Shown piece after piece: positions 1-7,336 of a stretch of 13,939 nt of DNA. Location: positions 722-14,660 of the forward strand of contig DHHE01000053.1 in NCBI GenBank assembly GCA_002403115.1, in the 5' to 3' direction. The notes under the pieces were generated by a model. That model made no database searches, had not been told where the DNA came from, and was given only the letters and a program-made list of their open reading frames with translations. Position 1 is the stretch's first letter. Every line of letters begins with the position of its first letter. The translations under genes were made by a program, and so were the position numbers. Source of the stretch: a bacterium UBP2_UBA4780 (GTDB taxonomy: Bacteria > Edwardsbacteria > AC1 > EtOH8).

Positions 1-48
1 CTGATGGACGCCGCCGGCTACCAGGCCATGGAGAAGCACGGGCATTAA
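1..48 (+). CDS. gcvH: Glycine cleavage system H protein, C-terminal end (partial)
   Basis: Only the last 15 codons and a TAA stop are inside the window. They read LMDAAGYQAMEKHGH, which resembles the usual end of GcvH, where a Leu-(Met/Leu)-(Asp/Ser)-Ala-x-x-Tyr segment forms the final helix. GcvH is the lipoylated carrier that shuttles the aminomethyl group between the P, T and L proteins of the glycine cleavage system. The identification leans on the gene immediately downstream, gcvPA, which commonly follows gcvH. The lipoyl-lysine region is outside the window, so the call rests on a short tail plus context. Confidence 0.7.
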   Translation: MMDAAGYQAMEKHGH

Positions 49-91
49 ACCGGTTTTCCGTTTCGTGTTTCGAGTCGCTCAGTTTTTCCAC

Positions 92-104
92 ATGTAATTT
101 ACAT
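92..104. promoter_or_regulatory. Perfect AT-rich palindrome upstream of gcvPA
   Basis: ATGTAA-T-TTACAT is a perfect 6-bp inverted repeat around one central base, in the 71-nt gap between gcvH and gcvPA. It is AT-rich in a GC-rich neighbourhood and ends 15 nt before the gcvPA start. The heptamer TTTCGAG also occurs twice in the same gap, at 68-74 and 104-110. This could be a small repressor site, or chance; I recognise no specific regulator. Confidence 0.3.
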
Positions 105-119
105 TTCGAGATCGACACG

Positions 120-1436
120 ATGGCGTATCTGCCCAACACCCAGGCCGACATCGCGGCCATGCTCCGGAGGATCGGGGTGAAGAGCTTCGAGGAGCTGGTG
201 GCCGACATCCCGCCGGAGATCCGCTCCCGGGCCGAGATAAAGCTGCCGACCGGGCTCTCCGAGCTGGAGACGGTCAAGAAGGTCGGGGAACTGGCAGGGA
301 TCAACAGGCCGGCCTCCGCCATGGCCTCCTTCCTGGGCGGCGGGGCCTACGACCACTACGTGCCGGCGGCGGTGGACCACATCCTGCTCCGCTCCGAGTT
401 CTACACCGCCTACACCCCCTACCAGGCCGAGGTCAGCCAGGGCACCCTGCAGGCCATCTACGAGTTCCAGTCGCTGATCGCGGAGCTGACCGGAATGGAC
501 GTGGCCAACGCCTCGATGTACGACGGGGCCACCGCCCTGGCCGAGGCCGGGCTGATGGCCTGCGGCCACACCAGGCGGAAAAAACTGGCGGTCTCGTCCC
601 TGGTCAATCCGGCCTACCGCCAGGTGTTGAGGACTTACTGCCAGGGACTGGGCATCGAGGTGGTTGAGATCTCCCGCAGGGACGGGGCCACCGACATCGG
701 CAACCTGAAGGCCAAACTGGACGGAGGGACAGCCGGGGTGCTGGTCCAGCATCCCAACTTCCTGGGCTGCCTGGAACCGGTCGGGGAGATTGGCGAGACG
801 GCCAAGGCCGCCGGGGCGCTTTTCGCGGTCTCGGTCGACCCGATCTCTCTCGGCCTGATCCAACCCCCCGGGTCTTTCGGGGCCGATATCGCCACCGGCG
901 AGGGCCAGCCGCTGGGGATGTCCCCCAGCTTCGGGGGGCCGTACCTGGGCCTGTTCGCCGCCCGCCAGGAGCTGCTGAGGCTGATGCCGGGTAGGATCGT
1001 CGGCCTGACCACGGACGCCAAGGGTCGCCAGGGGCTGGTGCTGACCATGCAGGCCCGCGAGCAGCACATCCGCCGGGAGAAGGCCACCTCCAACATCTGC
1101 TCCAACCAGGCCCTGTGCGCCCTGGCGGCCACCGTCTACCTGAGCCTGCTGGGCCGCTCCGGACTGGCTCGGGTGGCCGAGCTCTGCCTGCAGAAGGCGC
1201 ACTACCTGGCCCAGGGCCTCAAGCCGGCTTTCGGGACCCCGTTCTTCAGGGAGTTCGCGGTGAAGGTCGGGGATGGCCTGGAGGGCAAGCTGGCCGAGCT
1301 AGAAAAGCAGGGCATCATCGGGGGCCTGCCGCTGGAGCGGTTCTACCCGGACATGAAGGGCCACCTGCTGGTGGCGGTCACCGAAAAGCGGACCAAGGAA
1401 CAGATGGACCGGCTGGCCAGGGCTTTGACCGGATAG
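120..1436 (+). CDS. gcvPA: Glycine dehydrogenase (decarboxylating) subunit 1
   Basis: This is the alpha (N-terminal) half of the P protein of the cytoplasmic glycine cleavage system, which decarboxylates glycine and passes the aminomethyl group to lipoylated GcvH. The length of 438 residues is normal for a split GcvPA. Recognisable blocks are SFLGGGAYDHYVPAAV (about 70-85), FYTAYTPYQAEVSQG (about 94-108), ASMYDGATALAEA (131-143), SPSFGGPYLGLFA, and REKATSNICSNQAL in the last third. The PLP-binding lysine belongs to the other subunit, GcvPB, and is not expected here. The ATG at 120 gives the family's N-terminus (YLPNTQADIAAML); the upstream Shine-Dalgarno is weak. The gene follows gcvH, but no gcvPB follows it: a terminator begins 14 nt after the stop. 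Confidence 0.95.
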   Translation: MAYLPNTQADIAAMLRRIGVKSFEELVADIPPEIRSRAEIKLPTGLSELETVKKVGELAGINRPASAMASFLGGGAYDHYVPAAVDHILLRSEFYTAYTPYQAEVSQGTLQAIYEFQSLIAELTGMDVANASMYDGATALAEAGLMACGHTRRKKLAVSSLVNPAYRQVLRTYCQGLGIEVVEISRRDGATDIGNLKAKLDGGTAGVLVQHPNFLGCLEPVGEIGETAKAAGALFAVSVDPISLGLIQPPGSFGADIATGEGQPLGMSPSFGGPYLGLFAARQELLRLMPGRIVGLTTDAKGRQGLVLTMQAREQHIRREKATSNICSNQALCALAATVYLSLLGRSGLARVAELCLQKAHYLAQGLKPAFGTPFFREFAVKVGDGLEGKLAELEKQGIIGGLPLERFYPDMKGHLLVAVTEKRTKEQMDRLARALTG

Positions 1437-1450
1437 GAGGGGAAAACCAG

Positions 1451-1485
1451 AATCCGTCCCGAGCGATCGGGGCGGATTTGTTTTT
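1451..1485 (+). terminator. Intrinsic terminator after gcvPA
   Basis: ATCCGTCCCG (1452-1461), a six-base loop AGCGAT, and CGGGGCGGAT (1468-1477) form a 10-bp stem with one G-T wobble, followed by TTGTTTTT. An extra A-T pair extends the base of the stem. This closes the gcvH-gcvPA unit and separates it from wecA. Confidence 0.85.
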
Positions 1486-1587
1486 CCAAGCAACTGGCGC
1501 AACTTCAGCGCATCTCAGGGACGCCGACGGAAAGCGCGGTTGCATCCCAAATGAGGGCCCGCTATCGGCGCATTCCGGCTGATACGG

Positions 1588-1616
1588 TGTAAAATAAAAT
1601 AACGGCATGGTATTAT
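1588..1616 (+). promoter_or_regulatory. Candidate extended -10 promoter for the wecA operon
   Basis: TG-G-TATTAT (1608-1616) matches an extended -10 element (TGnTATnnT), inside an AT-rich patch that starts at 1590. The hexamer 17 bp upstream (TGTAAA, 1588-1593) is a poor -35, which an extended -10 can tolerate. The expected transcription start, about 7 nt after the -10, is at 1623-1624, only 2-3 nt before the wecA ATG. The rest of the 189-nt gap between gcvPA and wecA, apart from the terminator, shows nothing I can identify. Confidence 0.45.
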
Positions 1617-1625
1617 GCTATTGAG

Positions 1626-2678
1626 ATGAACCATCTGGCGATATTCATCATCAGCCTGGGCCTTTCGCTGCTTTTCACCCCGCTGGCAGTCAGGGTGGCC
1701 ATCGGGGCCAACTGGTTCGACCGCCCCGGCCGGCACAAGATACACCAGCGCAAGGTGCCCTACTTCGGGGGCACGGCCATCGTTTTGGCCACACTCTGCT
1801 GCCTGCTGGTGACCCGCCTCGTTTGGTCGGACATCCTCTCCAACCTGGACATCAGGCTTTGGTCCATAATCGCCGGCGGCCTGATCTTGTACGCGGTGGG
1901 GATCTACGACGACCTGAGAACGGCCTCGGTCTGGCTGCGGCTGGCGGTGCAGTGCCTGGCCGGGATAATCCTGGTGATGGGCGGCTTCTGCATCAAGGGG
2001 ATCCCGAGCCTGGTGGCCGGAACCATCCAGCTGGGAGTATTAAGCGTGCCGTTCACCGTGCTCTGGACCATGTTCCTGATCAACGCCATCAACTTCATAG
2101 ACGGATTGGACGGCCTGGCCTGCGGCATTGCCCTGATCGCCAGCCTGGCCCTGTTCGCCGCCGCCCTGAGGATCGGGGAGGGGTTCATCGCCTTTTTGGC
2201 GGTGATGACGGTCGGGGTGATGGCCGGCTTCCTGCCGTACAATTTCCATCCGGCCAGGATCTTCATGGGGGACTCCGGCTCCACCTTCGTCGGATTCCTG
2301 CTGGCGGCCATGACCACCCTGGGCACCATGAAAAGCGTGGCCGCCATCTCCCTGCTGCTGCCCATCGCCGCCCTGGGGGTGCCCATCGCCGACACCCTGT
2401 CCTCCATCGTCCGGCGCACCTGGAAGGGGCAGATGTTCTACCGGGCCGACAAGGAGCACGTCCACCACATGCTGCTCTCCATCGGCTTCAGCCACCGGGG
2501 GGCGGTGCTGTTCCTTTACGGCGTCACCCTCTTTTTGTCGCTGGTGGCCAATCTGCTGGTGCTGGCGGACCGGCGGGTGCTGGCGCTGCTGGTGATCCTG
2601 TTCCTGGCCCTGACCGGCATCTTCTACCGGAAATGGCGGGAGCGCGACCAGCCGGGCGGCGGCCCGGCGGGTCCCTGA
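1626..2678 (+). CDS. wecA: Undecaprenyl-phosphate GlcNAc-1-phosphate transferase family protein (WecA/TagO/MraY-like)
   Basis: This is an inner-membrane enzyme that transfers a sugar-1-phosphate, usually GlcNAc-1-P from UDP-GlcNAc, to undecaprenyl phosphate. It is the first lipid-linked step of O-antigen, enterobacterial common antigen or wall polymer synthesis. The 350-residue protein is strongly hydrophobic, with about ten membrane segments. Family motifs are in order: PYFGGTAIV (45-53), GIYDDL with the Asp pair at 95-96, NAINFIDGLDGLA (153-165), FMGDSGSTFVGF (213-224) and the HVHH loop (278-281). The HxHH loop and KEHVHHMLL context favour WecA/TagO over MraY. The ATG at 1626 has no Shine-Dalgarno. 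It is the first gene of an operon with dusB, lpxK and nadA. The exact sugar cannot be read from the sequence. Confidence 0.93.
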   Translation: MNHLAIFIISLGLSLLFTPLAVRVAIGANWFDRPGRHKIHQRKVPYFGGTAIVLATLCCLLVTRLVWSDILSNLDIRLWSIIAGGLILYAVGIYDDLRTASVWLRLAVQCLAGIILVMGGFCIKGIPSLVAGTIQLGVLSVPFTVLWTMFLINAINFIDGLDGLACGIALIASLALFAAALRIGEGFIAFLAVMTVGVMAGFLPYNFHPARIFMGDSGSTFVGFLLAAMTTLGTMKSVAAISLLLPIAALGVPIADTLSSIVRRTWKGQMFYRADKEHVHHMLLSIGFSHRGAVLFLYGVTLFLSLVANLLVLADRRVLALLVILFLALTGIFYRKWRERDQPGGGPAGP

Positions 2679-2689
2679 GACCGCCGACC

Positions 2690-3691
2690 GTGGCCGGATT
2701 CAGTCCCTCCATTCTCGACGGCCCGGCGGTTCTGGCGCCGATGGCCGGGATAACAGATTCGCCCTTCCGGTTGCTGTGCCGCCGGCACGGGGCGGCCATG
2801 GTGTACACCGAGATGCTGTCGGCCGAGGGGCTGGACCGCTGCCACGGCAAGACCTGGCGGATGGCGGCATTCCGGGAGGAGGAGCGGCCGGTGGCCCTGC
2901 AGCTTTTCGGCTCCAGGCCGGAGGCCTTCGCCGGAGCGGTGAAGAGGTGCGGGGAACTGGACCCGGATTGCTTCGACCTGAATTTCGGGTGCCCGGCCCC
3001 CAAGGTGGTGCGAGGCGGCGGCGGGTCGATCCTGCTCAGGGACCCGAAAGCGGTGGCCTCCATCGCCGAAGCCGCGGTCCGGGCCGCCGACCGGCCGGTG
3101 CTGGCCAAGATACGGAGCGGCTGGGAGATCGGCTCGGAGAACGCGGTGGAGGTGGCCCGCGTCCTGGAGGGGTGCGGCGTGGCCGCCATCGCGGTGCACG
3201 GAAGGACGAGGGCCCAGATGTTCTCGGGCAGCGCCGACTGGTCGGTGATCGCCCGGGTCAAGCAGTCAGTCTCGGTCCCGGTCATCGGAAACGGGGACGT
3301 CCGTTCGGCAGGCGATGCCGCCAGGATGGTCGGCCAGACCGGCTGCGACCTGGTGATGGTCGGCCGGGCCGCCCAGGGGGCCCCCTGGATCTTCTCCGAG
3401 ATAAACGGCGCGCTGGGCGGGGGGAAGCGGGGGCCGTTGTCCGGCAGGCCGGACTGGCCGCAGAGGGCGGCGGTGCTCGGGGAGCACCTGAGGCTGATGG
3501 TCGAAGCCAAGGGAGAGGCCCGCGGCGTCCTGGAGATGCGGAAGCACATGGGCTGGTACGTCAAAGCCCTGCCCGGGGCCGCCCGGCTGAGACAGGAGCT
3601 GATGAAAGCGGAGACAGTCACCCAGGTGACGGAGATGCTCGAAGAATTCGGAAGGTCGGCGGAACGGTTTCCGCCCCCGCCCCCGGCATGA
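2690..3691 (+). CDS. dusB: tRNA-dihydrouridine synthase (Dus family, DusB/NifR3-like)
   Basis: This flavoenzyme uses NADPH and FMN to reduce uridine to 5,6-dihydrouridine in the D-loop of tRNA. The reading gives 333 residues, typical for the family. Motifs: LAPMAGITDSPFR (15-27, FMN site), VALQLFGS (68-75), NFGCPAPKVV with the catalytic Cys at about 101, LAKIRSG with Lys at about 140, AVHGRTRAQM with His at about 170, GNGDV (200-204) and GRAAQGAPW (225-233). I chose the GTG at 2690, 11 nt after the wecA stop, because the only in-frame ATG nearby is the Met inside the FMN-binding motif. The ribosome binding site is weak. The stop overlaps the lpxK start as ATGA. Assignment to DusB rather than another Dus subgroup is likely but not proven. 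Confidence 0.92.
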   Translation: MAGFSPSILDGPAVLAPMAGITDSPFRLLCRRHGAAMVYTEMLSAEGLDRCHGKTWRMAAFREEERPVALQLFGSRPEAFAGAVKRCGELDPDCFDLNFGCPAPKVVRGGGGSILLRDPKAVASIAEAAVRAADRPVLAKIRSGWEIGSENAVEVARVLEGCGVAAIAVHGRTRAQMFSGSADWSVIARVKQSVSVPVIGNGDVRSAGDAARMVGQTGCDLVMVGRAAQGAPWIFSEINGALGGGKRGPLSGRPDWPQRAAVLGEHLRLMVEAKGEARGVLEMRKHMGWYVKALPGAARLRQELMKAETVTQVTEMLEEFGRSAERFPPPPPA

Positions 3692-4737
3692 GACGGGCCG
3701 CGGCCCTGTGGCCGTTCTCGCTGCCGTACGCCTTGGCCGTCGCCGCCAGGAACGGGCTCTACGATCTGGGCCTGGCCCGGGTGAAGCGGGCCGGCATCCC
3801 GGTCGTCTCGGTGGGCAACATCACGGCCGGCGGCACCGGCAAGACGCCGTTCACCCTGATGCTGGCCGCCCTGCTGTCGCGGTCCGGACGCAGGGTGGCG
3901 ATCGTCTCCAGGGGCTACCGGCGGGAGAAAGGCGCGAAAGGGCCGCTGCTGGTGAGCGACGGCCGTGAGATCAGGTGCCCGGCGGCCGAGGCCGGGGACG
4001 AGCCGTACCTGATGGCCCGGAAGCTCCTGGGTTCGGGCGCCATGGTCATCGTCGGAGCCGACCGGGTGAAGTCGGCCGGCCTGGCAAGGGAACTCAAGGC
4101 TGATATCGTCGTCCTGGACGACGGCTTCCAGCATCGCCGACTACATCGCAATATAAATATAGTATTGCTCGACTCCCGCAGGCCCTTCGGCAACGGACTG
4201 CGGCTGCCGGCCGGGATGCTGCGCGAAAGCCCGGGGTCGCTTAAAAGGGCCGACGCGCTGGTGCTGACCCGGGCGGAAGATGAGGGCGAGCCGCCCGGGC
4301 TTCGAAAACGGCTGAGGCCGGGGGTGCCGGTGTTCCGTTCGAGGCACGTCCCGGAATCGTTGGTCGAAATCCAAGATTGGCGCCGGGGGAAGACCGGAGG
4401 TCCCGGAAGGCCGGTGCACGGCGAAGTGCTTCTCTTCTCGGGGATAGCCAATCCCGGCTCCTTCGAGCAAAGCGCCGAGGCCGTGGGGCTGAAGGTCGGC
4501 GGCCATGTCAGGTTTCCCGACCACCACCGCTACCGCCCGACGGACTTGGGAAGAATCGAATCTGCCGGCGCGGGGTTCGAGGCGGCCGTTACCACCGAAA
4601 AGGACGCGGTCAGGCTGCCCGGCGAATGGAAACCGGCCTTGAGGCTCGCGGTGCTTGGCATCAGTCTCGAACTGGTTCCCGAGGAGTCCCGTTCACTGCT
4701 GGAAAGGATGATAATGGAAAAGGCCTCCGCCCCGTGA
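3688..4737 (+). CDS. lpxK: Tetraacyldisaccharide 4'-kinase
   Basis: LpxK phosphorylates the 4'-position of the lipid A disaccharide precursor at the inner face of the cytoplasmic membrane. Its presence indicates a lipopolysaccharide-type outer membrane. The 349-residue length is normal. An N-terminal hydrophobic stretch (about 5-20) anchors it. SVGNITAGGTGKTP (41-54) holds the Walker A loop with Lys52, SRGYRRE (74-80) and GDEPYLMARK follow, and DDGFQHRR (144-151) is the signature motif. A C-terminal HVRFPDHHRYR carries the His pair that includes the family's catalytic histidine. The ATG at 3688 overlaps the dusB stop by 4 nt and the stop overlaps the nadA start, so translational coupling is likely. 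An unusual AT-rich codon island lies at 4150-4166. Confidence 0.95.
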   Translation: MRRAAALWPFSLPYALAVAARNGLYDLGLARVKRAGIPVVSVGNITAGGTGKTPFTLMLAALLSRSGRRVAIVSRGYRREKGAKGPLLVSDGREIRCPAAEAGDEPYLMARKLLGSGAMVIVGADRVKSAGLARELKADIVVLDDGFQHRRLHRNINIVLLDSRRPFGNGLRLPAGMLRESPGSLKRADALVLTRAEDEGEPPGLRKRLRPGVPVFRSRHVPESLVEIQDWRRGKTGGPGRPVHGEVLLFSGIANPGSFEQSAEAVGLKVGGHVRFPDHHRYRPTDLGRIESAGAGFEAAVTTEKDAVRLPGEWKPALRLAVLGISLELVPEESRSLLERMIMEKASAP

Positions 4738-5672
4738 CCATAGAGGAGTATCTGAAGCTTCCCGGCGAAGAGCTGCATCGCTCAATCGACCGGATGAAAA
4801 AGGAGCGGGGGGCCGTCTTCCTGGTGCACAACTACCAGCGGCTGGAGGTCCAGCGCCTGGCCGATCACATAGGCGACTCGCTGGCCCTGGCCCAGGCGGC
4901 GGCGCGCACCAGGTCCAGGCTGATAGTCTTCTGCGGGGTCCACTTCATGGCCGAGACCGCCAAGCTGCTGAACCCGGACGGCAAGGTGATCATGCCCGAC
5001 ACCGGTGCCGGCTGCCCCATGGCCGACATGGTCACCCCGGAGTCCCTGCGGACCGCAAAAAGGGGATACGGGGACCCGATGGTGGCGGCCTACGTCAACA
5101 CCTCGGCCGCTGTCAAGGCCGAAAGCGACATCTGCTGCACCTCGTCCAACGCGGTCCGGGTGGTGGGATCGCTGCCCCGGGACCGGGGCATCCTCTTCGT
5201 GCCCGACAGGAACCTGGGCTCATACGCGGCCAGGATGTCGGGCCGGGACCTGATATTGTGGCCGGGACACTGTTTCGTCCACGACCGAATTACCGTGGAT
5301 GATGTCCAAAAGGCCAGGGAGGAGCACCCCCGGGCCAGGCTGATTGTCCATCCGGAGTGCCGTCCAGAGGTGGCGGCCCAGGCAGATGAGGTGGCCTCGA
5401 CCTCGGGCATGGTCAAGGCGGTCCAGGAGCGGAATGGCGTGGACGAGTGGATCATAGGCACCGAGACCGGGCTGGTGGAGCAGCTGGCCGCGGCCCACCC
5501 GGGAAAGGGGATCCATCCGCTGGCGGAGAGCGCCGTCTGCCGGAACATGAAGCTGACCACCCTGGCCAAGGCGGCCTGGGCCCTGGAGCACGAGGCGGGA
5601 GAGATCATCGTTCCCCAGGCGGTGGCGGGACGGGCCCGCCTGGCCCTGGAGCGGATGCTGGCCCTGGGCTGA
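4734..5672 (+). CDS. nadA: Quinolinate synthase
   Basis: NadA condenses iminoaspartate with dihydroxyacetone phosphate to give quinolinate, the precursor of NAD. It is cytoplasmic and carries an oxygen-sensitive [4Fe-4S] cluster. The 312-residue form is close to the short Thermotoga-type enzymes. The three cluster ligands are expected at Cys67 (VFCGVHFMAETA), Cys135 (DICCTSSNAV) and Cys269 (AVCRNMKLTTL), all present. Other conserved pieces are LVHNYQ (30-35), MPDTGAGCPMADM (87-99), PDRNLG (157-162), WPGHCFVH and HPECRPEV. The GTG at 4734 overlaps the lpxK TGA as GTGA, with GGAAAAGG about 10 nt upstream. nadB and nadC are not in the window. The gene appears to be the last of the wecA operon, although no clear hairpin follows it. 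Confidence 0.96.
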   Translation: MTIEEYLKLPGEELHRSIDRMKKERGAVFLVHNYQRLEVQRLADHIGDSLALAQAAARTRSRLIVFCGVHFMAETAKLLNPDGKVIMPDTGAGCPMADMVTPESLRTAKRGYGDPMVAAYVNTSAAVKAESDICCTSSNAVRVVGSLPRDRGILFVPDRNLGSYAARMSGRDLILWPGHCFVHDRITVDDVQKAREEHPRARLIVHPECRPEVAAQADEVASTSGMVKAVQERNGVDEWIIGTETGLVEQLAAAHPGKGIHPLAESAVCRNMKLTTLAKAAWALEHEAGEIIVPQAVAGRARLALERMLALG

Positions 5673-5696
5673 GAAATCACCAAAGGCAATTTCCTG

Positions 5697-5725
5697 TTGA
5701 CGAAATCGGCCGTTTGTGCTATCTT
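5697..5725 (+). promoter_or_regulatory. Sigma70-type promoter of the TPR gene pair
   Basis: TTGACG (5697-5702), a 17-bp spacer and TATCTT (5720-5725), with an extended-10 TG at 5717-5718 (TGCTATCTT), form the best promoter match in the window. The predicted start is near 5732, leaving a leader of about 20 nt that holds the ribosome binding site. It lies in the 79-nt gap after nadA and gives the TPR pair its own transcription. Confidence 0.75.
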
Positions 5726-5739
5726 ATACGGGAAACCCG

Positions 5740-5746
5740 AAGGAGA
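5740..5746 (+). promoter_or_regulatory. Ribosome binding site of the TPR gene
   Basis: AAGGAGA lies 5 nt before the ATG at 5752 and is the strongest Shine-Dalgarno in the window. It decides the start at 5752 over open frame further upstream, which would also overlap the promoter. Confidence 0.85.
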
Positions 5747-5751
5747 CGACC

Positions 5752-7335
5752 ATGGGTAAGTGCCCTTTCATCGCCGTGCAAAGGCTCACCCGGGAGATCA
5801 CCCGGGACGCCACCGGCACGGTCATCGACGAGAAGGAGACCCCGGGCCAGGAGTTGCGCGAGTGCCTCAGTCAGGAATGCGAGCTGTTCGACGTAGCGGC
5901 CGGCAGATGCTCGGTGCCCACCATCGACTCGAAGCTCACGGGAGCCGAGGGTGCCCGGACACCTGCCGGCGACCTGGGCGCCGAGATCAAGGAAACGCGG
6001 GAGAGCATGGTGGCCTCGCTGCTGCACGTGCTGAAGAAGGCCGACACCCACAACGACCTGTTGCAGCACCTCAACGAGGCGGTCAAGGGCATGGCCGGAG
6101 CTCCGGCCGGCGACGGCCAGCCGCTGCTACAGCTGGGCGCCAAGCTCGACGAACTCGGGGCCAGGCTCTCCGCCCTGGCCGAGCAAATGAAGGCCGCGCC
6201 CCAGCAGGACGGACCGTCCCTGGCCCAGCCGCTTGCCGAGATCAAGGAGGCCCTCAATCTCAGCCAGGCCAAGTTCGGCGACATCCTGGAGCTGATGCTG
6301 GAGGACCACCAGCGGAAAGCGGCCGAGGGGGAGGCCCAGGCCAAGGCCTGGAAACCGCTGGAGGAAAGGCTGACGGAGATCAGGGACGCCCTGGCCGTCA
6401 TGAAGGAGGCCCCGGCGGCCGGCAGCGGCGAGCCCGGACCCCAGGAGGCCTTATCCGGATTGTCCAAAAGCCTGGACGAGATGAAGGAATCGCTGAACAA
6501 CTCCCAAACCAAGTTCGGCGACATCCTGGAGCTGATGCTGGAGGACCACCAGCGGAAGGCGGCCGAGGGGGCCAAGACGAACGATCTGCTGGAGGCGCTG
6601 GGGGCCAAGCAGGAGACGGTGGCCGGCGCCATCGTCCAGGGGCTCAGGGAATCGGCCGAGGCGGCCGCCGCCAAGCAGCCCCAGGAAAGCGCTCTGGCCG
6701 ACTCGGTGGCCAAGCTGGAGTCCGCCTTGCAGAGGTATGCCGAGGCCGAGGGCAAAAGGCAGGCCGAGATGGAGGCGGTGGGAGGGAAGCTGGTCGAGGT
6801 CCAGCAGACGATAGTCAACCTGCTGGAGGTCCAGCGCAACGAGCAGCGGGCCGCCAGCAACGAGAGGAGGCGGAGGGAGGCCGACGAGCATAACGAGCGG
6901 GGGGTGATGTACTTCCACCGCCGGGAGCTGGCCGCGGCCGAGAAATCGTTCTTTCTGGCTCTGGAGATACGACCGGACTTCGCCGAGGCCCACAATAACC
7001 TGGGGCTGGCCCTGTCCGACCTGGGGAAGAAGGACGAGGCCGTCAACGCTTTCAAGAAGGCCATTGAGCTGTTCCCGGACGCCCCGGAGGCCTACAACAA
7101 CCTGGGCTGCCTCTACAAGGTCAGGAAGGACTTTCAGCAGGCGGTGGAGCTGTTCAACCAGGCTATCGCCAAGCGCGAGGACTATTCGCTGGCCTACTTC
7201 AACCTGGGCCTGGCCTACGAGGACACAGAGAAGTTCGATGCGGCCATCAAGGCCTGGGAGAAGGTGCTGACCCTGCAGCCCACCCACGAGGAGGCCCGGC
7301 GCAAACTGGCCACCTACCGGGCCCGGAGGGTCTAG
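5752..7335 (+). CDS. TPR protein with N-terminal cysteine cluster and duplicated helical module (function unknown)
   Basis: I do not recognise a named family for this 527-residue protein. Residues 1-60 hold four cysteines (C4, C38, C43, C53) in a pattern ending CLSQECELFDVAAGRC, plausible for zinc or an iron-sulfur cluster. The middle (about 75-375) is Ala/Glu/Lys/Leu-rich, charged and probably helical or coiled-coil. It contains two copies of a module centred on KFGDILELMLEDHQRKAAEG, 80 residues apart. The C-terminus has four consecutive 34-residue tetratricopeptide repeats (about 379-412, 413-446, 447-480, 481-514) with the usual NLG-LY-A-A-P pattern, then a short basic tail. There is no signal peptide or membrane segment, so it should be cytoplasmic. 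The next gene starts 1 nt after its stop and is likely co-translated; the TPRs may bind that partner. The TPR call is firm; the role is unknown. Confidence 0.9.
   Translation: MGKCPFIAVQRLTREITRDATGTVIDEKETPGQELRECLSQECELFDVAAGRCSVPTIDSKLTGAEGARTPAGDLGAEIKETRESMVASLLHVLKKADTHNDLLQHLNEAVKGMAGAPAGDGQPLLQLGAKLDELGARLSALAEQMKAAPQQDGPSLAQPLAEIKEALNLSQAKFGDILELMLEDHQRKAAEGEAQAKAWKPLEERLTEIRDALAVMKEAPAAGSGEPGPQEALSGLSKSLDEMKESLNNSQTKFGDILELMLEDHQRKAAEGAKTNDLLEALGAKQETVAGAIVQGLRESAEAAAAKQPQESALADSVAKLESALQRYAEAEGKRQAEMEAVGGKLVEVQQTIVNLLEVQRNEQRAASNERRRREADEHNERGVMYFHRRELAAAEKSFFLALEIRPDFAEAHNNLGLALSDLGKKDEAVNAFKKAIELFPDAPEAYNNLGCLYKVRKDFQQAVELFNQAIAKREDYSLAYFNLGLAYEDTEKFDAAIKAWEKVLTLQPTHEEARRKLATYRARRV
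6241..6570 (+). repeat. Two copies of an 80-codon module in the TPR gene
   Basis: The 60 bases from 6271 recur from 6511 with a single synonymous difference (AAA versus AAG, Lys). The offset is exactly 240 nt, or 80 codons. The 30 bases before each copy are also related (IKEALNLSQA versus MKESLNNSQT) but more diverged. This is an internal in-frame duplication with one segment either recently copied or held nearly identical. Confidence 0.9.
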
Positions 7336-7336
7336 G

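Noticed and set aside
99..1202. Long open frame on the minus strand opposite gcvPA
   Set aside because: Its translation is low-complexity Gly/Gln/Val/Asp-rich with no family motif, as expected for the antisense of a GC-rich gene; gcvPA is certain.
1823..2689. N-terminal extension of the Dus reading frame through wecA
   Set aside because: The upstream part is the out-of-frame shadow of wecA (Arg/Gly/Pro-rich). The Dus domain begins just after the GTG at 2690.
2524..4134. 536-codon minus-strand open frame opposite dusB and lpxK
   Set aside because: Pro/Arg/Ser-rich composition with no domain, covering two well-identified genes and crossing their junction.
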